The position numbers were made by a program, and so were the translations under genes. Positions 34,144 through 43,621 of a stretch of DNA of 64,000 bases are shown here, piece by piece. The stretch's first letter is position 1; every line of letters starts with the position of its first letter. Below the pieces are notes generated by a model, which was not told the origin of the DNA, made no database searches, and saw nothing but the letters and a program-made list of their open reading frames with translations. This DNA is from Nitrospirales bacterium (GTDB taxonomy: Bacteria; Nitrospirota; Nitrospiria; Nitrospirales; UBA8639), in assembly GCA_021604005.1 (NCBI GenBank), contig BQIV01000009.1:1-64000 (forward strand). Reading direction: 5' to 3'.

Positions 34144-35034
34144 ATGCAAAGAGGAATGTTACGCGCTGGAATTACCCTAGGACTTGGGTTGACCCTACTT
34201 GCTGGGCTCGACACATCGCCAACAGTTCATGCCATGGAAGCGCTTGAAGCCGAGGAAGGGATGGAGTTTGGCTATGATGCGCCGGATGTGACACCTGATC
34301 AGTGGAATACACTCGCTCCCCTCTGCGGGAACGGGAAAGAACAATCGCCGGTTGATCTTAGCCAGTCAAAACTCACTCCCCGTCAGGAACGAGTCAGACT
34401 GCGAGATCAGAGAAATCTGAAGTTCTCATACCATGAAACACCTCTTGAAATTTTCAACAACGGACATACAGTAGAAGTTGAGTATGAACCAGGAAGTACG
34501 TTACGGCTAGAAAAGTTCGGCTCGGTATTTGATGTACGGCAATTTCACTTTCATAGTCCTTCTGAACATTCGTTTGAACACGGCGCGCTCTTTGATGTGG
34601 AAATTCACATCGTGCACAACCGGCAAGACGATCCATCGCAACTTGCAGTGGTCGCATTACTAGTCAAAGAAGGCCAAGAAAATGTGGCCCTCAAGCCAGT
34701 CTTCGATCACTTGGATGCCGTCATGAACAAAGGAGATCATTTTGTTGGAACCGAAGAAGTCAACATTGCCGATCTTCTCCCCAAAGATCAACGATACTTT
34801 GGCTACATGGGCTCACTCACAACCCCTCCATGTACCGAAAAAGTAAAATGGCATGTCCTTCGAATCCCCATCGAACTATCGCGCGAACAGATTAATCAGC
34901 TCATTGCGGTCTTTGACAATTCCTGTTGTCCCATCCACGGGAACAATCGACCAACCCAATCGATAAACGCCAGAGCACTCGTACTGGACAAGAATACGTT
35001 TTCAGATTCAAATGACAAGGAGGATGACGACTAG
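34144..35034 (+). CDS. Periplasmic alpha-type carbonic anhydrase
   Basis: A 296-residue enzyme from ATG 34144, six bases after GAGGAGG. The signal peptide (MLRAGITLGLGLTLLAGLDTSPTVHA) places it in the periplasm. The alpha-class pattern is complete: LCGNGKEQSPVDL, then the zinc ligands H135 and H137 in QFHFHSPSEH and H155 in EIHIVH, and GSLTTPPCTEKVKWHVL near the C-terminus (substrate pocket Thr). It interconverts CO2 and bicarbonate. Its place 3-5 kb upstream of a SulP transporter and DabA suggests a role in inorganic carbon supply for autotrophy; this is an inference. The C-terminal ~20 residues are acidic. Confidence 0.95.
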   Translation: MQRGMLRAGITLGLGLTLLAGLDTSPTVHAMEALEAEEGMEFGYDAPDVTPDQWNTLAPLCGNGKEQSPVDLSQSKLTPRQERVRLRDQRNLKFSYHETPLEIFNNGHTVEVEYEPGSTLRLEKFGSVFDVRQFHFHSPSEHSFEHGALFDVEIHIVHNRQDDPSQLAVVALLVKEGQENVALKPVFDHLDAVMNKGDHFVGTEEVNIADLLPKDQRYFGYMGSLTTPPCTEKVKWHVLRIPIELSREQINQLIAVFDNSCCPIHGNNRPTQSINARALVLDKNTFSDSNDKEDDD

Positions 35035-35272
35035 CAGCCGACGAGCATGCGCATTCTTTTCCATTGCACACAACAATACACATAACCCCCAATTGGACTT
35101 GTACGCAGCTAGGGATTGTGCAACGGATTTTAGCGAAACTACTGACTTGTGAACTACATTCAATCTGGCGGGTATAGAAAGAGGTATGTCAAAACAGAAA
35201 ACAGATATTTCGCCACATATCCCACAACATCGAAAGACGCTGTCGACAATTCCTCTGTGAACTAGTCAGGAA

Positions 35273-36259
35273 TTAAACCGCAATCTTTTTAGTATCAGCA
35301 CCTTGACCCATCGAATTTCGACTCTGCTGATTGAGCACCCAAGCCGGAACAGGTCGAACATCCCAAATCAACCCACACTTTTCAAATACCAGCAAGAGAT
35401 AGTAGGTAATATCAATTTCCCACCATCGAAATCCCTGCCTTGCCGAGCTGGCATACCAGTGATGATTGTTATGCCACCCCTCACCTAACGTGATAATTGC
35501 AAGCAGCGGATTATTCCGGCTATTGTCTGTGGTGGGATAGCGCCGAGTGCCAAAGCGATGGGAAAGCGAGTTGATCGTAAAAGTTCCGTGATACAAGGCC
35601 AGCGTGGAGATGACAAACCCCCATACCAACATCTGCCATCCATTGGTTTCAAGGCCTGGAGACATAGCACCTAACCATTCCCCAAAGGAAAACAAACCGA
35701 CCGCTAAGAGAAAAGGCACGAGCACATCAAAGCGATCAAGAAAGCGTAATTCCGGAAACCGGGCAAAATCTTTGATTCGCTGATGCTGGGCAGAAAGCTG
35801 CTGATAGGATAAAAACCAACCCATGTGGCTCCACCAAAGACCATGCTGGACGGGCGAATGAACGTCAGACGGCTGATCAGAACGAGCATGATGAATGCGA
35901 TGATTTGACGCCCACCACAATGGCCCTCGTTGCGCCGCGCTAGCTCCAACGATAGCAAAGACAAACTGCATAAACCGGGACGTGCGATATGATCGATGCG
36001 AAAAGTAACGGTGATAAAACCCTGTAATTGCAAACATGCGAATCCCATATAACAGCACGGCCATCAACACAGCCACAGGACTCCACCCTACCCAAAATAC
36101 CGTTAAGACAGAAACATGGAGTGCGATAAACGGAAGCGCACGCATTAGATCCATGGCACGGCTATCGTGATTAGAAGTCACTCCTTCCACGAATTGAGTA
36201 TCGAACCAGCGCCTTAAAGCATTCCAAAACCTCTTGATGATGTGTCGGACTTCAGACAT
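35273..36259 (-). CDS. Fatty acid (acyl-CoA/acyl-lipid delta-9) desaturase
   Basis: A 328-residue membrane di-iron enzyme. The three histidine boxes are intact: HRYFSHRSYR (HxxxxH), NHRIHHARSD (HxxHH) and GEGWHNNHHWYASSARQGF (HxxHH). Between them are four membrane-spanning stretches. The box context GEGWHNNHH is typical of delta-9 desaturases. It introduces a double bond in C16/C18 acyl chains, adjusting membrane fluidity. The ATG is preceded by GAAAGGATCGATAC, a reasonable ribosome site. It is transcribed away from the SulP/DabA region and has no operon partner here. Confidence 0.93.
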   Translation of the reverse strand: MSEVRHIIKRFWNALRRWFDTQFVEGVTSNHDSRAMDLMRALPFIALHVSVLTVFWVGWSPVAVLMAVLLYGIRMFAITGFYHRYFSHRSYRTSRFMQFVFAIVGASAAQRGPLWWASNHRIHHARSDQPSDVHSPVQHGLWWSHMGWFLSYQQLSAQHQRIKDFARFPELRFLDRFDVLVPFLLAVGLFSFGEWLGAMSPGLETNGWQMLVWGFVISTLALYHGTFTINSLSHRFGTRRYPTTDNSRNNPLLAIITLGEGWHNNHHWYASSARQGFRWWEIDITYYLLLVFEKCGLIWDVRPVPAWVLNQQSRNSMGQGADTKKIAV

Positions 36260-37123
36260 GCGTGTATCGATCCTTTCTCAGACTTGGGAATCTTGAGTCC
36301 TCAGGAGACAACAACCCAGGGAAGTTTGGCGATTCTTGTCAAAATGATTTTGATCGTCTGACATCCTTAGATTGTATTGGGGGGATTGAAAAACCATCTA
36401 AGGTATACCAGATGGGCACCATCATGCAATAAAAATTACAAAAAAATCGTACAATGCATTCGAAAATAGCGTTCGTAACTATTCAACACATGTATCGCCT
36501 CACCCTTCTTCCCTAACATTGCATAAACACAGAACATTCCCTTCTCGCTAACCGATCAGACCACTCCTGCGTATTGGCTCAACATATACAGGCAAAAATC
36601 CATAAACATCCGCACAGCGAGGATGCAGAGGATAATGACAAATCGTCACATTTCCAAATCAGCCTCAAGCAGAGAAAAAAACGATGGCCGCCACGACCCC
36701 ACCACTAGATAGGGGAAGAAGATGGAGAAAATGGAATACAGACTCATGCACTTTTTACCCGTTTTTACACGCTCCAAGATTGCGATTGCCAAATAAAAGA
36801 CCTCGCTGATCCGCCTTCCGATTAAAAGAACCGCTTCATGCGTCCTCTCGCCACTGATCTCTGCATTCTTCCTCCATAACCATACAAGCAAGTCAATCAA
36901 CTAAAACGTGCAAAATCGCACTGATTTTAAAGTGCGAATTTGCACACAAAAGGCTAACATCTCTACATCTCTTTTGCTTTAAAATTAAAAAAATAAATTA
37001 ATTCAATTATTTGTATAAATATATCCATAAAGGTAAATTTGGATCGAATTTTGCTTATTCATTAATACAAGACAGGTTACTCTTCAAGTCAGCGTACAAG
37101 AACAAAAGAGAGGCGGTAGCAAT
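36260..37123. other. Intergenic region of about 860 bases; contains one strong palindrome
   Basis: AT-rich and divergent side of the desaturase gene. No convincing gene. The clear structure is the inverted repeat at 36908-36945 (listed separately). A low-complexity A/T segment (about 36970-37030) could hold a promoter for the small protein that follows. Confidence 0.5.
36908..36945. repeat. 38-bp imperfect palindrome GTGCAAAATCGCAC
   Basis: The arms GTGCAAAATCGCAC (36908-36921) and GTGCGAATTTGCAC (36932-36945) are complementary at 13 of 14 positions, separated by 10 AT-rich bases. No T-run follows, so a terminator is unlikely. It may be a binding site for a dimeric regulator. Confidence 0.55.
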
Positions 37124-37195
37124 ATGGAACCATTACTAGACTTAGCTGTTATCGGGATTGTCTCAGTTCTTGTAATGTTTAACATTTACGGCTGA
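37124..37195 (+). CDS. Candidate 23-residue single-helix membrane peptide
   Basis: ATG 37124 to TGA 37195, preceded by AAGAGAGGCGG. The product starts with an acidic MEPLLD and then forms one hydrophobic helix, LAVIGIVSVLVMFNIYG, much like the tiny accessory subunits of membrane complexes (for example KdpF, CydX, or small cytochrome oxidase subunits). It lies 740 nt upstream of sulP in a gene-free stretch. Coding status rests only on the ribosome site and the neat membrane-helix composition. It could be a subunit of a transporter or an oxidase. Confidence 0.5.
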   Translation: MEPLLDLAVIGIVSVLVMFNIYG

Positions 37196-37934
37196 CGCAA
37201 CCCTGTATTTCAAAAAATCTATACGATAACACCTCACATCATCTCTTCAATTCTCCATTTTCGCTGATTTTTCGCGCCGAGCATTTCTCTACTGTACAGC
37301 ACCCAAACTCTTTGGTATAACGTAATAGGTTTAGGCTTTACATAAGGCCTCAGCCGGCCAGCCTTGCTTAGACTTCATATCGATAGCCACGCTATCACTA
37401 TAAAGTCCGATACATATAAGGTTATCAGGGCGGTTTTTGGATCTAAGCTAAGAGCCTGTATCCACCAGTCACATGTTCACGTGGTTTCTCTCATGAACCT
37501 GGCTGGTTTTTTTTTGACAAAGTTCAAAGGAAGAGGATGGCATGGCCCATAAAATACTTAGCAATATCAAGGTCTTCATAAACATATCGACGATCACCGA
37601 TCATTTGCCAAACAGCTAGTATCCAGAACACTATCGCCCACTGAACACCGTAACATCTCTATGGTCAATGTCAATTTCTACCACGAGTCGGCGACAAGAC
37701 GTCCCTCAATTCGTCATAATATTTCTGCCAAAAAACTTGAAATGGGCTTAAGTAAGCAGCTACTTCTCGAAAGCCTCTGGTCCTTCAAGGCGCCTGCTCG
37801 TCTTACAACTCAATCGGATTGTTCAACATTTAAGCCACGTGGTCAGACCAAACCACACATCGGCAGAACACCACGACTCGAAACCACATTTCTAGCACAA
37901 CGTCCTCTGAATATCACAAGAGTCGAACAGCCTC
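37196..37934. other. Leader region of about 740 bases upstream of sulP
   Basis: No supported gene. It carries a small dyad (37382-37396) and a T-run near 37508-37515. The promoter of the sulP-dabA pair must be here. A 100-residue frame from 37661 overlaps the sulP start and has no protein-like features. Confidence 0.5.
37382..37396. promoter_or_regulatory. Possible operator (GATAGC-N3-GCTATC) upstream of sulP
   Basis: A 15-bp perfect dyad GATAGCCACGCTATC lies in an AT-rich context (ATATC... ACTAT). Such short dyads suit LysR-type regulators, which often control carbon-uptake genes. No regulator gene is next to it, so this is only a candidate. Confidence 0.3.
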
Positions 37935-39575
37935 ATGATTTCAGAAACTCCATCAATTCCTAGGGGAACACTTTCAGAATTTCCCAAGAACTGGAAAGCT
38001 GACTTGATTTCAGGCTTTCTGGTCTTCCTGATTGCCCTACCCCTATGCTTGGGCATTGCATTAGCATGTGGGTACCCTGCCATCGCCGGCATCTTTACCG
38101 CAATTGTCGGCGGAACGATTGCCACATTCTTTAGCAACTCTGAACTGACGATCAAGGGACCCGCCGCAGGCCTCATTGTCATCGCCATTGGATGCGTCAC
38201 CGAATTTGGCTTCACCGGTGGAAAAGATCCAGACCTTGACTATCAAGCCTACAGACTGGCGCTGGGAGTCGGCGTCGCCGCCGGAATATTTCAAATTTTC
38301 TTTGGCATGTTTCGCGCCGGAATTTTGGGAGAATTTTTTCCATCATCGGCAGTCCACGGTCTTCTCGCAGCCATTGGCATCATTATCATGGCCAAACAAT
38401 TTCCCATTGCACTGGGAGTGAGTCCAGAGGGCAAGCCTCTCGAGATAATCGCTAAAATTCCACAATTCGTGTTGGAAATGAATCCACTTGTCGGACTGAT
38501 TGGGCTCATCAGCCTGATCATTATGTTTGGCTACCTGTTTATCAACAATCCTAAACTGAAAGTTATTCCGGCTCCCATGATGGTCCTGTTCGTCACAGTC
38601 CCGCTTGCCATATTCTTTGATTTCAGCCAGGAACAAACCTACACATTTAATGGGCAAGACTACCCCCTGGGCAAAAGCTTTCTCGTTGCCGTGCCGGAGA
38701 GCATGTTCGGCGCAATCACGCTTCCCGATTTTTCTGGACTAACAACCACCACCGGCTGGAAATACGTGCTCATGTTTGCACTGATTGGCAGTATTGAATC
38801 CTTGTTGAGCGCGAAGGCGATCGATAGCGTTGATCCATGGAAACGAAAGACCAACCACGATCAAGACATGTTAGCCGTTGGCGTCGGCAATACCATCGCC
38901 GCGTTCATTGGCGGACTTCCGATGATTTCAGAAATTGTGAGGAGCAAGGCCAATATCGACAACGGAGCACGCACTCGATTTTCAAACGCATTCCATGGGT
39001 TATTCCTCCTCTTCTTTGTGGCATTGCTGCCTGGCGTAATCAATCAAATCCCCCTTGCCGCACTTGGAGCAATGCTGGTTTTTACCGGATTTCGCCTCGC
39101 GTCTCCTCAAGAATTCATTCACACATATCAGGTGGGGAAAGAACAATTCATTATTTTTGTCTCGACAGTCGTTGGCGTGCTAGCCACCGATTTATTGATG
39201 GGTATTGCTATTGGCATTTTCGTGAATATCCTTCTGCATTTGAAAAATGGCGCACCGGCTTCGTCCCTTTTTAAACCACAAATCAGCGTCCAACGAGATG
39301 GGAAAACAGGCGTCACCGTCAAAGTCAAAGACTCGGCGATTTTCAGTACATGGATTGCGCTCAAGAAAACGCTGGAGCAATTTCCTGAAGAACCACGCGT
39401 GACATTGGATTTGTCTGAAACATATCTTGTCGACCATACAACAATGGGCAAACTCCAGGAAATGGAAAAAACCTTTAAGGAGCGAGATGCGACGCTGTAC
39501 ATTACAGGATTAGAATATCATCAACCTCTGTCAAACCATCCGGAAGCCGGACGGAAGAAAGCAAGACTAGGCTAG
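37935..39575 (+). CDS. SulP-family anion (probably bicarbonate) transporter with STAS domain
   Basis: A 546-residue transporter. After a short N-terminal region, [46 protein letters not shown] is the usual start of the SulP domain; about ten to twelve membrane segments follow, with [52 protein letters not shown] and [40 protein letters not shown]. The C-terminal STAS domain ([18 protein letters not shown]) is about 100 residues long. SulP proteins move sulfate, bicarbonate or other anions. Position 47 nt before dabA and near a carbonic anhydrase gene favours bicarbonate; the substrate is not proven by sequence. Confidence 0.92.
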   Translation: [546 protein letters not shown]

Positions 39576-39622
39576 TCCTTGCGATAAGATCCAAACGAAC
39601 ATTGTAAAGTAAACGAATCACG

Positions 39623-42600
39623 ATGATATCCGAAACGACAAGAGATCACACCAATACGCTCTCTTCTGAAACACGCGAGTACCTGCGTCAGGTCATTCAA
39701 GAGGCCAGCGAACCCATCGCCCCGTTTTGGCCAATGAAGACCATGGTTGCGCAAAACCCCATTCATGGCTTGGAATATCTCCCTTTTGATGAAGCCGTGC
39801 AAAAGGGGCGTCAGCTGCTTGGAGGCCATGGGTATCTACCGAATCACGAGTATCGCCAACTGTATCACCAGGGACGCATCACTTCCGCGAGTCTTACGCA
39901 AGCATTCGCGAGAGCCGGGCCTCGATACGACCAACAGGCTTCCCTCGACATAGGAAGCCGCCAGATTACGGCCAAAGACGTATGGCAATTCCATATTGTG
40001 TTTGGATGTGAAGCCTTAGATCCCGTACTCCAGCAGTGGGAATTCAGCAACGGCGAAGCGACTAAGCGATTTCGCCATGACCTTCCAGAAGCATCTCAAA
40101 AACGAATTATCGAGCAAACAATCAAAGAGTGTGAACATTGTCGAGAATATCCAGAGGAAGCCTACCTCACGAATCTCTGGAAATGCACATTAGCCTCGTT
40201 GGCGCTTGATCATCCTCGTTCTGACAATCATCAAGCAGTTGGAGCCAAGACTCACGCATCGGACAGCCCACCACCATCCATTGAGATTACCCTGCCAGCG
40301 CAACGGACAATGAGCGATTGGGTCGATAGCTTAGCCGGCAGTCGCCTCGTTGAGCAGATCAACAACCAACTGATTAAATGGATTTCGACATTTGTGGACG
40401 AAGGGCTAGCGGCATGGGAAATGCCGCAACGGCGGGAAGGGTTTTATCGAGCATGGCAGGAACTGGCACAACATGATCATTCGGCAAAATTTCTGGGCAT
40501 TCACGGGTTTAACAAAAAAATCTCCGATCTCCCATCAGACCCCGAAGACGCGCTGGCTGACAATCTCCATCGTCTTGGCATTCCACAGGAGCGCTGGCGA
40601 GACTATCTCTCACGTCAGTTATCACAATTACCAGGCTGGGCCAGATACGTACGTTGGCTTGGAGAACACCCCACGTATCATGCGCAGCGACAACATCCCA
40701 TCGATACCACGCAGTACCTTGCCGTACGTCTGTTTTACGAAGTGGAATTGACGCACGTTACCTGCCAGCAAGCATGGGACATTGACGGAACACTGTCAGC
40801 CCTCTGCGCGTATTGGCAGAGTCACATGGATGACTACCAGAATAAAATGTCGAATGGGGGACAGGCCGTTCCCCCGCTACAACAGGCGATCTGTCATGAT
40901 GCGTGGCGATTATTTCATCTTGCTCAATTTTTTGAACTCTCTCCCATAGACGTACAAGACCTGCCACTCTCTGATGCTCAACACTTACTCGATTGGCTCG
41001 ATGTCTTTCCGTCAGATCGGCATGGACCGGTATGGCTCGAAGCCTATGAAGAAAATTTCCGCAGAGACTTTCTTCAAAAACTTGCTTCCCATCAAGGGGG
41101 AGACTCAACAGAACATATTCGCCCACAGGCACAACTCGTGTTCTGCATCGATGTACGATCGGAGTCGTTCCGCCGCCACATTGAAGCCCAAGGTCCATAT
41201 GAGACGTTCGGGTTTGCTGGGTTTTTTGGCATTCCGATTAGCCATCAAGCCTTTGACAGTGAGGAACGGGCAATTCTGTGTCCCGTCTTACTCTCTCCCA
41301 ATCACGCGGTGTCGGAACAGCCTCGATCAGGAGAACATGAAGCATTACAGAAATATTCTTCCGGCACCCGATGGCAACAATTAGGACATCGGCTATTTCA
41401 CGATCTTAAACATAATCCTGTCGGATCATTGATGCTCATTGATCTCTTAGGCGTATTCTTTAGTGTCGGATTGGTAGGCAAGACACTCGTCCAAAAACCG
41501 TTTCATGCATTCATCTCAGCAATGCAACGATGGGTACGAACCCCGGTTCCGACGCAAATTTCAGTCTCACCCCCTGCCGACAGTCAACATCCAGAACAGC
41601 AAGACAGCAAGGCTAAAGCCCTCCCCCCTGAGCTGGCACACGGCTTCACACTCACGGAGCAGGCCACATTTATCGAAAACGGACTTCGCGCGATGGGACT
41701 GACGAAGAATTTTGGCCGCTTTGTCGTACTCTGTGGCCATGGGAGCGAAACAGACAATAATCCGTATTATGGCGCATTGGATTGTGGAGCATGCGGAGGC
41801 AATCCCGGCGATGTCAATGCGCGTGTGTTTGCCACCATGGCCAACAACCCAGCCGTCAGGAAAATCTTGCACGAGAATGGACTCGCCATTCCCGATGACA
41901 CCTGGTTCCTCCCCGGAAAACATAATACAACGACGGATCGAGTGATCTTTTATGATATCGAAGAGTTACCTATGAGTCATGTGACGGATTTACGGGAACT
42001 ACAGAAAGGTCTCGAATATGCGGGCATGAATCAAGCACTGGAACGCTGTCAACGCATCCCTCAAACGCCAACCAGTCTTTCTCCTGAACAAGCCTTTACC
42101 CATGTTGAGAGGCGAAGTTTCGACTGGGCAAACCCTCGACCTGAATGGGGACTCGCTGGCAATGCCGTCTTCTTAATAGGCAGGCGAACGCTCACGAAAG
42201 GGCATGATTTAGGAGGCCGAGTCTTTTTGCATTCCTATGACCCTCTATCAGACAACGAAGGCGCCATCCTCGAAAAAATTATGACCGCACCATTAATCGT
42301 GGGCGAATGGATTAACACGGGGTACTACTTTTCCGGCGTTGACCCATGGCACTATGGAAGTGGCAGCAAAGTACTACATAATGTAGTCTCAGGCGTGGGC
42401 GTGATGTTGGGAAGCCAAAGTGATTTACAAATGGGGTTTCCCTTACAGACTGTGAATGATGGCGAAACCCATTACCACGAACCAATGCGATTGCTAGCCA
42501 TTATTGAAGCATCTCCACACATCATCTCGTCGATTATTCATAAACATGACATTTTACAGCAACTCTTTCATAACCAATGGATGAACCTTGTTGCCCTAGA

Positions 42601-42676
42601 CCCGAAAACGTGTGAACGACATCGGTACAATCCGGATGCGACATGGGAAGTCATTCACGGAGAGCCATCGTTATGA
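39623..42676 (+). CDS. dabA: DabA-type inorganic carbon transport protein (DUF2309)
   Basis: A 1017-residue protein of the DUF2309/DabA family. Its beta-carbonic-anhydrase-like zinc ligands are all present: C508 and D510 in VFCIDVRSE, H706 in VVLCGHGSE, C721 in ALDCGACGG (15 residues after H706, as in Halothiobacillus DabA2, by recollection). PFWPMKTMVAQNPIHGLEYLPFDEA near the N-terminus is another conserved block. DabA works with a NuoL-like membrane subunit DabB to drive energy-coupled uptake and hydration of CO2. No separate dabB is next to it; instead sulP precedes it and an Mrp/Nuo-like operon begins 450 nt later. The start ATG 39623 lies 47 nt after sulP. Insertion regions relative to shorter DabA proteins are visible around residues 200-240 and 650-670. 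Confidence 0.93.
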   Translation: MISETTRDHTNTLSSETREYLRQVIQEASEPIAPFWPMKTMVAQNPIHGLEYLPFDEAVQKGRQLLGGHGYLPNHEYRQLYHQGRITSASLTQAFARAGPRYDQQASLDIGSRQITAKDVWQFHIVFGCEALDPVLQQWEFSNGEATKRFRHDLPEASQKRIIEQTIKECEHCREYPEEAYLTNLWKCTLASLALDHPRSDNHQAVGAKTHASDSPPPSIEITLPAQRTMSDWVDSLAGSRLVEQINNQLIKWISTFVDEGLAAWEMPQRREGFYRAWQELAQHDHSAKFLGIHGFNKKISDLPSDPEDALADNLHRLGIPQERWRDYLSRQLSQLPGWARYVRWLGEHPTYHAQRQHPIDTTQYLAVRLFYEVELTHVTCQQAWDIDGTLSALCAYWQSHMDDYQNKMSNGGQAVPPLQQAICHDAWRLFHLAQFFELSPIDVQDLPLSDAQHLLDWLDVFPSDRHGPVWLEAYEENFRRDFLQKLASHQGGDSTEHIRPQAQLVFCIDVRSESFRRHIEAQGPYETFGFAGFFGIPISHQAFDSEERAILCPVLLSPNHAVSEQPRSGEHEALQKYSSGTRWQQLGHRLFHDLKHNPVGSLMLIDLLGVFFSVGLVGKTLVQKPFHAFISAMQRWVRTPVPTQISVSPPADSQHPEQQDSKAKALPPELAHGFTLTEQATFIENGLRAMGLTKNFGRFVVLCGHGSETDNNPYYGALDCGACGGNPGDVNARVFATMANNPAVRKILHENGLAIPDDTWFLPGKHNTTTDRVIFYDIEELPMSHVTDLRELQKGLEYAGMNQALERCQRIPQTPTSLSPEQAFTHVERRSFDWANPRPEWGLAGNAVFLIGRRTLTKGHDLGGRVFLHSYDPLSDNEGAILEKIMTAPLIVGEWINTGYYFSGVDPWHYGSGSKVLHNVVSGVGVMLGSQSDLQMGFPLQTVNDGETHYHEPMRLLAIIEASPHIISSIIHKHDILQQLFHNQWMNLVALDPKTCERHRYNPDATWEVIHGEPSL

Positions 42677-43126
42677 ACACTGGTCTGTCATCTCATGCTC
42701 ATCTGTTGAGCAAGGAATGGATCACTGGTATAAGACCATAACGACTTTCAAGTAATTTTTCCTGAATACTACCCGAATCTTTGTCAAATTCTGACTGAGT
42801 TCATGGGAGCCATGATCCATTCGTGCACACATACTTATAACAGGTAGGGTGACACCTAACTGTTACAGTACAAGCCAATCTGAGGCTTTTCGAATACACA
42901 AGTCGAAGGGTATCCGATTGGCTTTTTTCATGACAACGCTCAAGAACAATCGTCAACATCACGGTGATCGTGGATACCCAGATACAACCACACGTGGCAC
43001 AACGCAATACCCGTGCATCGTGCGATTACACACAGACGACATACATGCAGGAAGCGGACGCGACAGAGTGAGGCGACAGGTAAGCCATCCCCATACACAT
43101 GGCACACGCAACATGAAAGAGATAAC
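42677..43126. other. Intergenic region between dabA and mnhE, with hairpins
   Basis: A 450-base gap. It holds a dyad (AACAGGTAGG 42839-42848 / CCTAACTGTT 42855-42864) and just after it a hairpin with a T-run (42872-42928). The remaining 200 bases lead to the mnhE ribosome site. The dyad-hairpin pair probably ends the sulP-dabA transcript and may also regulate entry to the next operon. Confidence 0.5.
42872..42928 (+). terminator. Terminator after dabA
   Basis: AAGCCAATC (42872-42880) pairs with GATTGGCTT (42916-42924), followed by TTTTTT to 42928. The long loop has a second stem (TTCGA...TCGAA), giving a branched hairpin of about 50 bases. Its position after dabA and before the next operon fits a transcription stop. 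Confidence 0.65.
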
Positions 43127-43621
43127 ATGAGGCCCGTCTCCTCTCAATTTTTATTGCTGAAGGCAACGGCATTGTTCGTGTTATGGATAATGTTGTCCGG
43201 CAGTTTTAATTGGATTCATCTGCTATTAGGCGCCACAGCTTCATTATTGATCGCTTGGATCAATTCTGGGCATTCGCCCTTTGTTCCAAATTTTCGCATC
43301 TGGGGAAAGACGATCCTGTTTCTTCCCTGGCTTTTTTCGCGAATTGTCCACAGCACACTACATGTGACAAAACTAATCCTCAATCCCAAGCTCCCCATTT
43401 CTCCCAAGCTCCTTCATGTGAAAACGAATTTACGCAATCGAGCAGCCGTGGTTCTGCTGGGAAATTCCATTACGTTGACCCCAGGAACGATCACGGCTGA
43501 AGTTGATGATTCCACGCTCATTGTTCATACCCTTGATGACGTGTCAAGCGAGGACGTCAGAAGTGGCCGGTTAGAAGGCAAAATTGCGTCGGTCTTTGGG
43601 AATGGAGATACCAGTCCATGA
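43127..43621 (+). CDS. mnhE: Mrp/Mnh antiporter subunit E-like protein
   Basis: A 164-residue membrane protein from ATG 43127 (GAAAGAG ribosome site). Three hydrophobic segments are followed by a hydrophilic C-terminal half. NWIHLLLGATASLLIAWINS, ILNPKLPISPKLLHVKTNLRNRAAVVLLGNSITLTPGTITAEVDDSTLIVHTLDD matches the MnhE/MrpE pattern, where NSITLTPGT is nearly invariant. MrpE is required for assembly of the multisubunit Na+/H+ antiporter. First gene of the mnhE-F-G-...-nuoM operon, next gene overlapping by 4 nt. Confidence 0.9.
   Translation: MRPVSSQFLLLKATALFVLWIMLSGSFNWIHLLLGATASLLIAWINSGHSPFVPNFRIWGKTILFLPWLFSRIVHSTLHVTKLILNPKLPISPKLLHVKTNLRNRAAVVLLGNSITLTPGTITAEVDDSTLIVHTLDDVSSEDVRSGRLEGKIASVFGNGDTSP

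Noticed and set aside
36646-36900. 84-codon frame on the minus strand between desaturase and sulP
   Set aside because: Begins only at TTG without a ribosome site; composition is compatible with chance.
37661-37963. 100-codon frame overlapping the start of sulP
   Set aside because: Overlaps a certain gene, no ribosome site, no hydrophobic or domain pattern.
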